Source: CBDESM01 sp965242485 (GTDB taxonomy: Bacteria > Chloroflexota > Dehalococcoidia > Bin125). Taken from it: 64,000 nt of DNA. Position 1 is the first letter of the stretch. The number at the start of each line of letters is the position of its first letter. The stretch is from positions 1,612,001 to 1,676,000 of the forward strand of contig CBDESM010000003.1 of NCBI GenBank assembly GCA_965242485.1. The letters are read 5' to 3'. The notes beneath the pieces are model-generated. The model had not been told where the DNA came from. It ran no database searches and saw only the letters and a list, made by a program, of their open reading frames with translations. Positions 37,492 through 48,632 of the stretch are shown one piece after another. The translations under genes and the position numbers were made by a program.

Positions 37492-38196
37492 GTGATCTCC
37501 GCGCTTAGACTGCGCGCGGAATCGGGGGCGGTCTTGGCCGACGGAACCGCGCGGCGCCCGACGCGGCGGCGCGAACTGGCGCTCTGGCGGGCCGGCGCGG
37601 CGGTCGTCGCCGGCGCCGACGAAGTGGGCCGCGGGCCGCTCGCGGGACCGCTGGTGGTCGGCGCGGTCGTGCTGCCGCGGGATCGCCGGCCGGCTTGGCT
37701 CCCGGAGGTGCGCGACAGCAAGCAGCTGGCTCCGCCGCAGCGGGCCCGGCTCGCACCGCTGATCCGCGCGGAAGCGGCCGGCTGGGGCATCGGCGAAGTG
37801 CCGGCGGCCGAGTTGGACCGGCTCGGCCTCGCGGCGGCGCTGCGGCTCGCGTACCAGCGCGCGCTCGAGGCGCTGCCGCAGCCGCCCGACGCGGTGCTCG
37901 CCGACGGCCGGGATCGCCTGGAGCTGCCCTGGCCGACGGAGATGATCGTGCGCGGCGACGCTTCGGTGGCGTCGATCGCGGCGGCTTCGATCGTGGCGAA
38001 GGAGTGGCGCGATGGGCAGATGGCGGAGCTGGATGCGCGCCATCCGCAATACGGCTTCGCGCGGCACAAGGGCTACGGCACGCCGCGGCACCTCGCCGCG
38101 CTCCGCTCGCACGGGCCCTGCCCCGAGCACCGCCGCAGCTTCGCGCCGGTCCGCGAAGCGGCCGCCGGGCGGCAGCTTGTCCTCGCCGCCGGCTGA
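37492..38196 (+). CDS. rnhB: Ribonuclease HII
   Basis: Removes ribonucleotides from DNA and cuts RNA in RNA-DNA hybrids. The signature GADEVGRGPLAGP holds the first catalytic Asp and Glu. Further acids are in VLADGRD and the SIAAASIVAK helix. The C-terminal RHKGYGTPRHL motif is typical. The GTG at 37492 is one start option; an in-frame TTG at 37534 would give a shorter N-terminus closer to the usual spacing, and neither has a good ribosome-binding site. The end overlaps yraN by 20 nt. Confidence 0.92.
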   Translation: MISALRLRAESGAVLADGTARRPTRRRELALWRAGAAVVAGADEVGRGPLAGPLVVGAVVLPRDRRPAWLPEVRDSKQLAPPQRARLAPLIRAEAAGWGIGEVPAAELDRLGLAAALRLAYQRALEALPQPPDAVLADGRDRLELPWPTEMIVRGDASVASIAAASIVAKEWRDGQMAELDARHPQYGFARHKGYGTPRHLAALRSHGPCPEHRRSFAPVREAAAGRQLVLAAG

Positions 38197-38569
38197 CCCC
38201 CGCCTGCGGCTGGGCCGCGAGGGGGAAGAGACCGCCTGCGCTTGGCTGGCGGAGCGCGGCTACCGCATCTTGGCCCGGAACTACAGCCGGCCCTGGGGCG
38301 AGGCGGACATCATCGCGCGGGATCGCGGCGGCGCGACGGTGATCGTCGAGGTGCGCAGCCGCAGCGCGGATGGGGCGGTGCTGGCCGCCCTGGAATCGGT
38401 GGATTCGTCCAAGCAGCACCAGCTGCGCAGGTTGGCGCGCGGGCTGCTCGCCGAGTCGGGGCGCGAGCTGGACCTGCGGATCGACGTGATCGCGGTCGGG
38501 CCGGGCGAAACGGGCCGGCTCGAGGTGCAGGCGCATGTGCGCGGCGCGGTCGAGGACTGGCAGCGCTAA
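38177..38569 (+). CDS. YraN/UPF0102-family nuclease-like protein
   Basis: 130-aa protein with a restriction-endonuclease-like fold. The family motif GREGEETACAWLAERGYRIL is followed by the presumed active-site pattern GEADIIARD ... IVEVRSRS, where the usual E-x-K is E-x-R. The biochemical role is not established; it often sits beside rnhB, as here. The only in-frame start is a TTG at 38177 inside the rnhB end, implying coupled translation. Confidence 0.85.
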   Translation: MSSPPADPRLRLGREGEETACAWLAERGYRILARNYSRPWGEADIIARDRGGATVIVEVRSRSADGAVLAALESVDSSKQHQLRRLARGLLAESGRELDLRIDVIAVGPGETGRLEVQAHVRGAVEDWQR

Positions 38570-38578
38570 TCTGCCCGC

Positions 38579-38923
38579 ATGCCGATCTACGAGTACCGCT
38601 GCGCCGATTGCAGCGCGATCACGGAAGCCTTCCATCGCTCGCTCGACAAGGCGACCCCGCCGGCCTGCGAGCGGTGCGGCGGGGCGGACGTCGCTCGCGC
38701 CGTCTCGCGCTTCGCGACGCCCAAGACGGAGTCCCAAGTGCTGGAGCAGTACGGCTCGCCCGGCCCGGGCGCGGGGCCTGACGCCTACCGCGACCCGCGC
38801 CAGATCGGCCGCTGGGCCGAGGAGCGGTTCGACCAGATGGGGGTCGAGATGCCGGCGGAGGCCAAGCAGATGATCGACGCGGCCCGCGAAGGCGAGCTGC
38901 CGGCGCCGGTCAAGGACCTGTAG
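38579..38923 (+). CDS. FmdB-family zinc-ribbon protein
   Basis: 114-aa protein. Residues 1-40 form the FmdB zinc ribbon, starting MPIYEYRCADC with a second Cys pair in CERCGG. The remaining 70 residues are charged and probably helical or disordered. Family members are proposed regulators, but the function is unproven. It starts 9 nt after yraN. Confidence 0.85.
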   Translation: MPIYEYRCADCSAITEAFHRSLDKATPPACERCGGADVARAVSRFATPKTESQVLEQYGSPGPGAGPDAYRDPRQIGRWAEERFDQMGVEMPAEAKQMIDAAREGELPAPVKDL

Positions 38924-39127
38924 CGCCGCTAGCAGTGCGCGACGTAACGGCTGCACGGCGAAATTGCCCAGACAATTGGCGGGCGATACCCTCGCACGCG
39001 GCGCGGTCCGGCAACGCCTGCGCGCCCGGCCGGAAGGCAACCGGAACCTGCAGACGATTCCCCGCGCCCCCTGATCCGCGCCCGAGCGGCGCGGGGGCGC
39101 GCCCGACATCTCCACGAGGGGGCCCGC
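38924..39127 (+). other. Intergenic leader of hppA
   Basis: GC-rich gap of 204 nt. Near the gene, GCGCCCC and GGGGCGC (about 39066-39093) form an inverted repeat. I could not match this region to a known riboswitch, and no convincing promoter is visible. Confidence 0.35.
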
Positions 39128-41209
<2,082 letters not shown>

Positions 41210-41333
41210 CCCCGGGCGCCCGCTTCGCCGCCGCCGCCGATCAGCCGCGTGCGGCCCGGCGGCCCAAAGGGCACTTTCCGTCCAATGCGCTAAATTCCCG
41301 CTTGGGATTCCTGTCTGGACGGGACAATCCGGC

Positions 41334-43127
41334 ATGGCCGGGGTCGGCGGCGCCTCTGATTCACCTGCAACGTTCGGGTTCGAGGGCGAGTTCCCCTCGG
41401 CCGAGGAACGGCCGTCGTCGGTCGGCCGACTCATCTTCCCGCTGCGCAAGCTGCTGGTTTTGGCGTGCGTGCTGCAGGCGATCTCGGCGGTCGCCGGCGT
41501 CGCGCCCTTCATTGCGGTGGCCGAGATCGGCCGCGTGCTGCTGGCAGAGGGAGAGATCGATTCCGGCCGCGCCTGGCTGATCGCGGGGATCGGCGCGGGC
41601 GGGCTCGCGGTGCAGTTCGCCTTCATGTTCAGCGCCGCTTCGCTGACGCACTTCGCCGACGTCGACTTCCAGTTCCGGCTGCGGCGGCACATGGCGTCGC
41701 GGCTGCGGCGGGTGCCGCTGGGCTGGTTCACCGAGCGCAACGCGGGCGCGGTGAAGAAATCGCTCGAAGAGGACGTCTCGGCGCTGCATCACGTGATCGG
41801 GCACTCGTACACCAACATGACCTCGGCGGCGGTGACGCCGCTGGCCGGGCTCGGCTACCTGTTCTGGGTCGATTGGCGGCTCGCGCTGGCGGCCTGCATT
41901 CCGGTCGTGATCGGCATCGGCGGATACGCGCTGCAGTACCGCGGCTACGGCGAGAAGATGATCGATTACGACAAGGCGCTGCAGGAAGTCAACGCGTCGT
42001 CGGTCGCGTTCGTGCAGGGGATCGCGGTGATCAAGACGTTCGGCCAGGCACGCCGCGCCTACGGCCGCTTCATCGAGCGCGCGCATCGGTTCGTCCAGTA
42101 CTTCTGGGAGTGGGTGAAGCCGGTGATCCCGCTGACGTCGGCTGCCAACGTCGCGCTCTCGCCGATCTTCGCGCTGGTCGTGATCCTCGCGATCGGGCTG
42201 GCGCTGATCGCCGACGGCTCGCTGGCGCCGGTCGACCTGCTGCCGGCGGCGGTGCTCGGGCCCGGCCTGGCCGCGCCGTTCATGACGCTCTCGTACGCGC
42301 AGAACGACCTCGTGCTGGCGCGGCATGCGGGCGACCGGATCGTGCAGGTGCTCGACGCGCCGCCGCTGCCGGAACCCGGTTCTCCGCTGCGGCCGAGCGG
42401 GACGCGGGTCGCGTTCGAGAATGTGAGCTTCTCCTACGACGGTGAAACCGAGGCGCTCCAAGAGATCGACTTGGCGCTCGAGCCGGGCACGGTCACGGCG
42501 CTGGTCGGGCCGTCGGGCTCGGGCAAGAGCACGCTGGCGCGGCTGCTGCCCCGCTTCTGGGACCCGACTGCGGGGCGGATCACGATCGGCGGCGATCCGA
42601 TCGATCGGATCGAGCCCGACGAGCTCTACCGCCGGGTCGGGATCGTCTTCCAAGACGTGCAACTGCTGCGGGCGACGGTGCGCGAGAACATCGCGATGGG
42701 CGATCCGGGGGCGTCGGACGCGGCGATTGAGCGTGCCGCGCGGGCGGCCTCGATCCACGACCGGATCATCGAGCTGCCGAAGGGCTACGACTCGATCGTC
42801 GGCGAGGAGGCTCGGTTTTCGGGCGGCGAAGCGCAGCGCGTCTCGATTGCGCGCGCGATCTTGGCGGACGCGCCGATCCTGGTGCTGGACGAGGCGACCG
42901 CATTCGCGGATCCCGAGAGCGAGGCGGCGATTCAAGACGCGCTCTCGGAGCTGATCGCCGGGCGGACGCTGCTCGTGATCGCGCACCGGCTGCACACGGT
43001 CGCCGGCGCGGACCAGATCTGCGTGCTCGACCGGGGCCGGATCATCGAGCGCGGCCGGCACGAGGAGCTGCTGCGGATGGACGGCGCGTACGCGCGGCTC
43101 TGGGCTGCTGCCGAGGCGACGGCGTGA
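41334..43127 (+). CDS. ABC transporter half-subunit 1 (permease fused to ATPase)
   Basis: 597-aa exporter-fold half-transporter. Residues 40-345 carry six membrane helices; the ATPase domain has Walker A GPSGSGKST near 392-400, signature FSGGEAQR and Walker B ILVLDEATAF. The signature is degenerate relative to LSGGQ. The VQGIAVIKTFGQ stretch in the membrane domain recalls siderophore-importing exporter-fold ABC proteins (IrtAB/YbtPQ), so iron-siderophore uptake is possible. Export of a lipid or peptide is the alternative. The stop overlaps the second subunit by 4 nt, and the two must form a heterodimer. Confidence 0.82.
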   Translation: MAGVGGASDSPATFGFEGEFPSAEERPSSVGRLIFPLRKLLVLACVLQAISAVAGVAPFIAVAEIGRVLLAEGEIDSGRAWLIAGIGAGGLAVQFAFMFSAASLTHFADVDFQFRLRRHMASRLRRVPLGWFTERNAGAVKKSLEEDVSALHHVIGHSYTNMTSAAVTPLAGLGYLFWVDWRLALAACIPVVIGIGGYALQYRGYGEKMIDYDKALQEVNASSVAFVQGIAVIKTFGQARRAYGRFIERAHRFVQYFWEWVKPVIPLTSAANVALSPIFALVVILAIGLALIADGSLAPVDLLPAAVLGPGLAAPFMTLSYAQNDLVLARHAGDRIVQVLDAPPLPEPGSPLRPSGTRVAFENVSFSYDGETEALQEIDLALEPGTVTALVGPSGSGKSTLARLLPRFWDPTAGRITIGGDPIDRIEPDELYRRVGIVFQDVQLLRATVRENIAMGDPGASDAAIERAARAASIHDRIIELPKGYDSIVGEEARFSGGEAQRVSIARAILADAPILVLDEATAFADPESEAAIQDALSELIAGRTLLVIAHRLHTVAGADQICVLDRGRIIERGRHEELLRMDGAYARLWAAAEATA

Positions 43128-44881
43128 TCCGCGCGCTGCTCGCCGTCGTTGAGCCCGATTCGGCCCGGCAGCTGCGCGGCAACTTGGCCGGGCTCGCGGC
43201 CGAGGCGATCTTGATGGGCGCGGGCTTCGCGCTGCTGGTGCCGCTGCTGCGAGCGGCGCTCGAGGGGGACACCGGCGAAGCTTGGCGCTGGCTCGGCGGC
43301 ATGGGCGCGGTGCTGGCCGTCTACGCGGTCGTCCGCTACCGCACGCAGCTGGCCGGCTACCGCGCCGCGATCGGGCTGGCCGGCGGGCTGTTCGAGCGGC
43401 TGGGCGATCAGATCGCGCGGCTGCCGCTGGGCTGGTTCGACGGAGAACGGGTCGGCAGCGTGGGGCGGCTCACGAGCCAGGGCGTGATCGACGTGATGGG
43501 CGTCCCGGCCCACCTGCTGCGCCCGATCGTGACCGCGTTCCTGACGCCGGCCACGGTCGTGGCGTTGATGTTCGCCTTCGACTGGCGCTTGGCGCTGGCG
43601 GCGGCGGTCACCGCGCCCGCGGCGGCGCTGGTCTACCGCTGGGCCGGCAACCTGGTGCAGCGGACCGATCACCGCACGCACGCGGCCGCGGTCGAGGCGT
43701 CGGCCCGCGTCGTCGAGTTCGCGCAGGCGCAGGCGGTGCTGCGGGCGTTCAGCCGCTCGGATCGGGGCTACGAGCAGCTCGACGCCGCGCTGCGCGAACA
43801 GCGCGAGGCGGGGCGCGCGCAGCTGTTGATCGCGGCGCCCGGGCTGGCCGCCTTCGTGTTCGTCGTCCAGGCGGCATTCACGATCCTGCTGCTGTTCGGG
43901 CTCGATCTCGCGCTGGGCGGCGAGATCGACGTCGCCGAACTGCTCGCCGTCTGGGTGCTCGCCGCGCGCTACATCGAGCCGATGATCGCCGCGGCCGACC
44001 TCGGCGGCGCACTGCGGATCAGCCGCAACAGCCTGTCGCGGATGGACGACCTGCTGGCGATCGAGCCGCTGCCGGAACCGGCCGAGCCCGTGGAGCCGCA
44101 GGGCGCGGCGATCGAGTTCGACGACGCGTCGTTCGCCTACGACGACCGCCCCGTGCTCGAACGGGTGTCATTCCGCGTCCCCGAGCGGACGCTGACGGCG
44201 ATCGTCGGCCCGTCCGGAGCGGGGAAGACGACGATTCTGCGGCTGCTCGCGCGGTTCTGGGACGTCGACTCGGGCCGGGTGCGCATCGGCGGCGTCGATG
44301 TGCGGGAGATCGCCGCCGAGCGGTTGATGTCGAGCATCTCGGTCGTCTTCCAGGACGTGTATCTGTTCGACGGCACGATTGAGGAGAACATCCGCCTCGG
44401 CCGGCAGGACGCGACGGATGAAGAGGTGCGCGGGGCGGCGGCGCTCGCGGCGGTCGACGAGATCGCGGAGCGGCTGCCGAACGGATTGCAGACGCGCGTG
44501 GGCGAAGGCGGGGCCGCGCTCTCCGGCGGCGAGCGCCAGCGCGTGTCGATCGCCCGGGCGATCCTGAAAGATGCGCCGATCGTGCTGCTGGACGAGGCCA
44601 CCGCGGCTCTGGATCCGCTTAACGAGCGGGCGGTGCAGACGGCCCTGAGCGCGCTTTCGGCCGAGCGCACGGTGGTCGTCGTCGCGCACCGCCTCCAGAC
44701 GGTGCGCGCGGCGGACCAGATCATCGTGCTCGATGGGGGCCGGATCGCGGAGCGGGGGACGCACGAGGAGCTGCTGGCGCTGGACGGCAGATATGCCGCG
44801 TTCTGGAACGAGCGGGTGCGCGCGGCGGGATGGCGGCTCGCGCCGGAGCGCCGGGAAACGGCCATCGCAGCGGCCGATTAG
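43124..44881 (+). CDS. ABC transporter half-subunit 2 (permease fused to ATPase)
   Basis: 585-aa partner of the preceding half-transporter. Six membrane helices are followed by an ATPase with Walker A GPSGAGKTT near 362-370, canonical signature LSGGERQR and Walker B IVLLDEATAALDP. The asymmetry between the two signatures suggests a heterodimer with one degenerate site. The AVLRAFSRSDRGYEQLDAAL stretch also resembles IrtB/YbtQ. No siderophore biosynthesis or reductase gene is nearby to confirm the substrate. GTG start in a GTGA overlap. Confidence 0.82.
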   Translation: MIRALLAVVEPDSARQLRGNLAGLAAEAILMGAGFALLVPLLRAALEGDTGEAWRWLGGMGAVLAVYAVVRYRTQLAGYRAAIGLAGGLFERLGDQIARLPLGWFDGERVGSVGRLTSQGVIDVMGVPAHLLRPIVTAFLTPATVVALMFAFDWRLALAAAVTAPAAALVYRWAGNLVQRTDHRTHAAAVEASARVVEFAQAQAVLRAFSRSDRGYEQLDAALREQREAGRAQLLIAAPGLAAFVFVVQAAFTILLLFGLDLALGGEIDVAELLAVWVLAARYIEPMIAAADLGGALRISRNSLSRMDDLLAIEPLPEPAEPVEPQGAAIEFDDASFAYDDRPVLERVSFRVPERTLTAIVGPSGAGKTTILRLLARFWDVDSGRVRIGGVDVREIAAERLMSSISVVFQDVYLFDGTIEENIRLGRQDATDEEVRGAAALAAVDEIAERLPNGLQTRVGEGGAALSGGERQRVSIARAILKDAPIVLLDEATAALDPLNERAVQTALSALSAERTVVVVAHRLQTVRAADQIIVLDGGRIAERGTHEELLALDGRYAAFWNERVRAAGWRLAPERRETAIAAAD

Positions 44882-44891
44882 CGCCCTTGTC

Positions 44892-45032
44892 TTACCGCTC
44901 TTGCCCCTCGCCGTCCTTGTTGCGGGCGCGGAGCTGCTCGGCGGCGGCTTCGCCGGATGCGCCCGCGGCCAGCGTCGCCAAGACGCCGCCGATTGCCGCG
45001 CCGATGGCGAATCCGAGCAGGTAACGCTTCAT
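44892..45032 (-). CDS. Small YtxH-like membrane protein (46 aa)
   Basis: Short gene with a good ribosome-binding site (GAGGAG about 7 nt before the ATG). The product is MKRYLLGFAIGAAIGG..., a single hydrophobic helix (about 4-27) with glycine zipper-like spacing, followed by a charged tail (AAEQLRARNKDGEGQER). This resembles short YtxH/Gly-zipper proteins. It lies between the convergent ABC gene and the divergent glyS gene. Function unknown; the RBS and composition argue for a real gene. Confidence 0.65.
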   Translation of the reverse strand: MKRYLLGFAIGAAIGGVLATLAAGASGEAAAEQLRARNKDGEGQER

Positions 45033-45059
45033 GATCTGCTCCTCAAGCGGATCGCTGCG

Positions 45060-45074
45060 TAGGCTTTGAGCCTA
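45060..45074. promoter_or_regulatory. Palindrome in the divergent intergenic region before glyS
   Basis: TAGGCT, TTG, AGCCTA: a perfect 6-bp inverted repeat, 35 nt before the glyS ATG. Each arm reads TAGGCT on its own strand, the same hexamer as the putative -10 boxes of 5S and rpsA, so it might serve divergent transcription or bind a regulator. No -35 is clear on either side. Confidence 0.3.
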
Positions 45075-45108
45075 GCGTCCCGCACGCGCCCCGCCGAGAG
45101 GAGCCGCA

Positions 45109-46440
45109 ATGACCGCCGATGCCGCCGCCGATTCCGTCCCGTTGGAGAAGATCGTCTCGCTCTGCAAGCAGCGTGGATTCGTCTTCCCGGCCAGCGAGAT
45201 CTACGGCGGTTTCGGCTCGACCTACGACTACGGCCCGCTCGGCGTCGAGCTGAAGCGCAACATCAAGGACGCCTGGTGGCGCTCGATGGTGCGGGAGCGC
45301 GCCGACGTGGTCGGGATCGACACGGCGATCATCCAGGCGCCCGGCGTCTGGGAGGCATCGGGCCACGTGCAGAACTTCCATGACCCGATGGTCGACTGCC
45401 GCGAGTGCAAGGGCCGCTTCCGCGAGGATCACCTGGAGGATCCGGAGACCTGCCCGACCTGCGGGACGTCCGGCTCGTTCACGGAGGCACGCGAGTTCAA
45501 CCTGATGTTCCGCACCCATGTCGGCCCCGTCGCCGATGCGGCGGCGGAGGCCTACCTGCGCCCGGAGACGGCGCAGGGCATCTTCATCAACTTCGAGAAC
45601 GTGCTGACGGCGACGCGGCGGCGGCTGCCCTTCGGCATCGCGCAGCAGGGCAAGTCCTTCCGCAACGAGATCGTGCTGGGCAACTTCATCTTCCGCACCC
45701 GCGAGTTCGAGCAGATGGAGATGGAGTACTTCGTCGCGCCGGAGGACGCCGCGGCCGCGTACGAAGAGTGGATCAGCGCGCGCGAAGCCTGGTACGCCGA
45801 GATCGGCATCCGCGCCGAGAACATCCGCCGCGACGTGCACCCGGCGGAGAAATTGTCCCACTACTCGGCCGGCACGACCGACTTGCAGTACCGCTTCCCC
45901 TGGGGCTGGGACGAGCTGGAGGGCATCGCCAACCGCACCGACTACGACCTCACGCAGCACGCCGAATCGTCGGGCAAGCGGCTCGATTACTTCGATCAGG
46001 AGCGCAACGAGCACGTCGTTCCGCACGTGATCGAGCCGGCCGCCGGCGTGGACCGGATCCTGCTGGCGATGCTCTGCGACGCCTACCGCGTCGAACCCGA
46101 CGAAAAGGGCGACGACCGCGTCGTCCTCGCCCTCGCGCCCCGGATGGCCCCCGTCGCCGTCGCCGTCCTCCCGCTCAGCCGCAAGGAGCCGGTTGCCAAC
46201 CTGGCCAGGCAGGTCTGGGACGACCTCCGTCCGCATTGGGTCACGCAGTACGACGACACGCAGTCGATCGGCCGCCGCTACCGCCGCCAAGACGAGATCG
46301 GCACCCCGTTCTGCGTCACCGTCGATTTCGACAGCCTCGAAGACGACGCCGCCACCATCCGCGACCGCGACACCCAAGAACAGGTCCGCGTAGCCATCCC
46401 CGACCTGAAGAACGCGCTCCGGGATCACCTCGGCTTCTGA
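45109..46440 (+). CDS. glyS: Glycine-tRNA ligase (homodimeric class II type)
   Basis: Charges tRNA-Gly with glycine. It is the single-chain alpha2 type rather than the alpha2beta2 GlyQ/GlyS pair, 443 aa. Visible are the N-terminal GFVFPASEIYGGFGSTYDYGP segment (shown in part), the zinc-binding Cys pairs DCRECKG and CPTCGTSG, RPETAQGIFINF, class II motif 2 in GKSFRNEI, and motif 3 AAGVDRILLAML near 325. The C-terminal anticodon-binding domain ends the protein. Preceded by a GAGAGGAG site. Confidence 0.96.
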   Translation: MTADAAADSVPLEKIVSLCKQRGFVFPASEIYGGFGSTYDYGPLGVELKRNIKDAWWRSMVRERADVVGIDTAIIQAPGVWEASGHVQNFHDPMVDCRECKGRFREDHLEDPETCPTCGTSGSFTEAREFNLMFRTHVGPVADAAAEAYLRPETAQGIFINFENVLTATRRRLPFGIAQQGKSFRNEIVLGNFIFRTREFEQMEMEYFVAPEDAAAAYEEWISAREAWYAEIGIRAENIRRDVHPAEKLSHYSAGTTDLQYRFPWGWDELEGIANRTDYDLTQHAESSGKRLDYFDQERNEHVVPHVIEPAAGVDRILLAMLCDAYRVEPDEKGDDRVVLALAPRMAPVAVAVLPLSRKEPVANLARQVWDDLRPHWVTQYDDTQSIGRRYRRQDEIGTPFCVTVDFDSLEDDAATIRDRDTQEQVRVAIPDLKNALRDHLGF

Positions 46441-46484
46441 TCCGCCGCCGGGTCGTCAGGCGCGGTTAGGATCGCGGCGGTGAT

Positions 46485-46490
46485 GGAGGT
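46485..46490 (+). promoter_or_regulatory. Ribosome-binding site that fixes the surE TTG start
   Basis: GGAGGT ends 5 nt before the TTG at 46496, the ideal distance, and no in-frame ATG or GTG is placed as well. An ATG at 46483 overlaps this site in another frame. Confidence 0.7.
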
Positions 46491-46495
46491 TTGCT

Positions 46496-47251
46496 TTGGC
46501 TGAGCGGCCGTTGATTTTGGTGACCAACGATGACGGGATCGAGGCTGATGGGCTGTGGTGCCTGGTCGAGGCGCTGGCTGATGTTGGGGACTTGATGGTC
46601 GCCGCGCCGGCGTTCAACCAGTCGGCGATGAGCGCGGCGTTCACGCTGCGGTCGGATGTGGAATCGGAGCGGGCTCACTCGCGGGTCGAGGGCGTCGACG
46701 CCTGGCAGGTGTCGGGGACGCCCGCAGACTCGGTCACCGTCGGGCTGCGGCAGTATGCGCCGCGGCGGGTATCGATGATCGCGTCGGGGGTGAACCCGGG
46801 ACCCAACGTGGGACGCAACATCCTGCACTCCGGCACCGTGATGGCGGCGATGATGGGCTTCCTGCGCGGGCTGCCGTCGGTTGCCGTTTCGCTGGCCGGC
46901 TTGGATGAGCGCTACCTGCCCGCCGCGGCGCGGGCGGGCGCGGAGGTGGCGGCGCGGCTGCTCGAGAGCGGGCGGCCGCTGCTGCTGAACGTGAACGCGC
47001 CCGCGCTCGAGTACGAGGAGTTCGTCGGGTTCGCGACGGCGCGGATGGGCGACACGACGATGGATCGGCTGGTCGACGAGGTGGACGAGCGCGGGGTCAC
47101 GCGGCGGCGGCTGGTCTGGCGCGGCGATGTGGAGCCCGAGCCGGGCACGGACGTGGCGGCGGTGATGTCCGGCATGGTGGCGGTGACGCCGCTGCACAAC
47201 GATCTGACGATGCACGGCCAGCTGGACGCGGCGCGGGCGCTGCTGCCGTAG
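46496..47251 (+). CDS. surE: 5'/3'-nucleotidase SurE
   Basis: Metal-dependent nucleoside monophosphate phosphatase implicated in stress survival. The signature LVTNDDGIEADGL near the N-terminus supplies the paired Asp ligands; the Ser and Asn ligands are in FNQSAMSA and SGVNPGPNVG. Length 251 aa is normal. Starts with TTG directly after a strong GGAGGT. A TAGGAT hexamer 24 nt before the start could be part of a promoter. Confidence 0.94.
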   Translation: MAERPLILVTNDDGIEADGLWCLVEALADVGDLMVAAPAFNQSAMSAAFTLRSDVESERAHSRVEGVDAWQVSGTPADSVTVGLRQYAPRRVSMIASGVNPGPNVGRNILHSGTVMAAMMGFLRGLPSVAVSLAGLDERYLPAAARAGAEVAARLLESGRPLLLNVNAPALEYEEFVGFATARMGDTTMDRLVDEVDERGVTRRRLVWRGDVEPEPGTDVAAVMSGMVAVTPLHNDLTMHGQLDAARALLP

Positions 47252-47328
47252 CGCCCCCGGCCCGGTGATAGCATCGAAATTCGGGCCGCGCGTTCCCATT
47301 CCGGCGGCCCGGATGCGGGAGCGGGGGC

Positions 47329-48075
47329 ATGGCCGGCCATTCCAAATGGGCCCAGATCAAGCGCAAGAAGGGCGTCACCGACGCGAAGCGGGGCCAGCTG
47401 TTCACCAAGCTGGGGCGCGAGCTCGCGGTCGCCGCGCGGCAGGGCGGGCCCAATCCCGATGAGAACCCGGCCCTGCGGCTCGCGGTCGAGCGGGCGCGGC
47501 AGAACAACATGCCCAAGGACAACATCCAGCGCGCGATCGAGCGCGCGACCAGCGCCGCCGCGGCGGATCAGCTGCAGGAAGTGCGCTACGAGGCCTACGG
47601 GCCGGGCGGCGCCGCGCTGCTGATCGACTCGCTGACGGACAACCGCAACCGCACCGTCTCGGAGGTGCGCGCGGCGCTGACCAGGGCCGGCGCGAACATG
47701 GCCGAATCGGGCGCGGTCGCCTGGCAGTTCCAGCACAAGGGCGTGATCGGCGTCGACTTGGAGGAGGGGGCGGACGCGGACGGCATCGCCTTGGCCGCAA
47801 TCGACGGCGGCGCGGAGGACGTCGCGGTCGAGGACGGACTGGTCGAGGTGATCACCGAGCCGGGCGACCTGCACGGGACGCGGCAGGCGGTCGAGTCGGC
47901 GGGCGTCGCGGTCGGCAACGCGGAACTGGTGATGCGCCCGACCACGACGATCGAAGTGAGCGAGCCGCACGCGCGGCAGCTGCTGCGGCTGATCGACGCG
48001 CTGGAGGAGCTCGACGACGTGCAGCGCGTGTTCACCAACGCGGACTTCCCCGACGCGGTGATGTCCGAGGCCTGA
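47329..48075 (+). CDS. yebC: YebC/PmpR-family protein (TACO1-like)
   Basis: 248-aa protein beginning MAGHSKWAQIKRKKG, the family hallmark. It has three domains, with the EVRYEAYGPGGAALLID and NRNRTVSEVRAALTRAGAN segments conserved. Described either as a DNA-binding regulator (PmpR) or as a translation factor that eases stalling at proline-rich stretches; sequence alone does not decide. In bacteria it is often directly upstream of ruvC, as here, 2 nt apart. Confidence 0.95.
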   Translation: MAGHSKWAQIKRKKGVTDAKRGQLFTKLGRELAVAARQGGPNPDENPALRLAVERARQNNMPKDNIQRAIERATSAAAADQLQEVRYEAYGPGGAALLIDSLTDNRNRTVSEVRAALTRAGANMAESGAVAWQFQHKGVIGVDLEEGADADGIALAAIDGGAEDVAVEDGLVEVITEPGDLHGTRQAVESAGVAVGNAELVMRPTTTIEVSEPHARQLLRLIDALEELDDVQRVFTNADFPDAVMSEA

Positions 48076-48077
48076 AG

Positions 48078-48632
48078 GTGGCCGCGGAAGCCGATCCGGC
48101 GATGCGGCCGGCCGCGGCCGGCGGCGTGCTGGGGATCGACCCGGGCCTGGCCGCGACCGGCTGGGGCATGCTGAACATCTCCGACGACGGCTCCGCTCGC
48201 CTGGCTTGGGGCGTGGTGCGGCCGCCGCCGGCCGCTCGGTCGCCGCTGGCCGAGCGGCTGCGGCTGCTGTTCGAGCGCATCTCCGCCTTGATTGAGCGCT
48301 ACGAACCGTCGGCGATGGCGGCCGAATCGCCGTTCGTGCACCGCAACGCGCGGGCGGCGATGGCGCTCGGGCAGGCGCAGGGCGCGGCGCTGGCCGCCGG
48401 CGCGGCCGCCGGCCTGGCGGTGGCCGAGTACGCCCCGCGCGCGGTCAAGCTGGCGGTGTCGGGCGACGGCGACGCGACCAAGGCCGACGTCGCGGAGGCG
48501 CTGCGGCGCCAGCTGCGCCTGGAAACGCTGGACGCTTCGCCCGACGCCTCCGACGCGCTGGCGGTGGCCTACTGCCATCTGCTGTCCAGCCGCGGCGGGG
48601 CGCGTGCCGCGATCGCGGGGGCGCGGAGATGA
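48078..48632 (+). CDS. ruvC: Holliday junction resolvase RuvC
   Basis: Endonuclease that cuts Holliday junctions. Catalytic acids are visible: Asp in LGIDPGLAATGWG near residue 20, Glu in AAESPFVHRNARAAM near 84, and the final Asp pair in DASDALAVAYCH. Length 184 aa with a short extra N-terminal tail. GTG start two bases after yebC; its end overlaps ruvA by 4 nt. Confidence 0.95.
   Translation: MAAEADPAMRPAAAGGVLGIDPGLAATGWGMLNISDDGSARLAWGVVRPPPAARSPLAERLRLLFERISALIERYEPSAMAAESPFVHRNARAAMALGQAQGAALAAGAAAGLAVAEYAPRAVKLAVSGDGDATKADVAEALRRQLRLETLDASPDASDALAVAYCHLLSSRGGARAAIAGARR

Noticed and set aside
38924..39127. Riboswitch upstream of hppA
   Set aside because: GC-rich with inverted repeats, but I could not match it to the conserved cores of TPP, SAM, cobalamin, c-di-GMP or other common classes.
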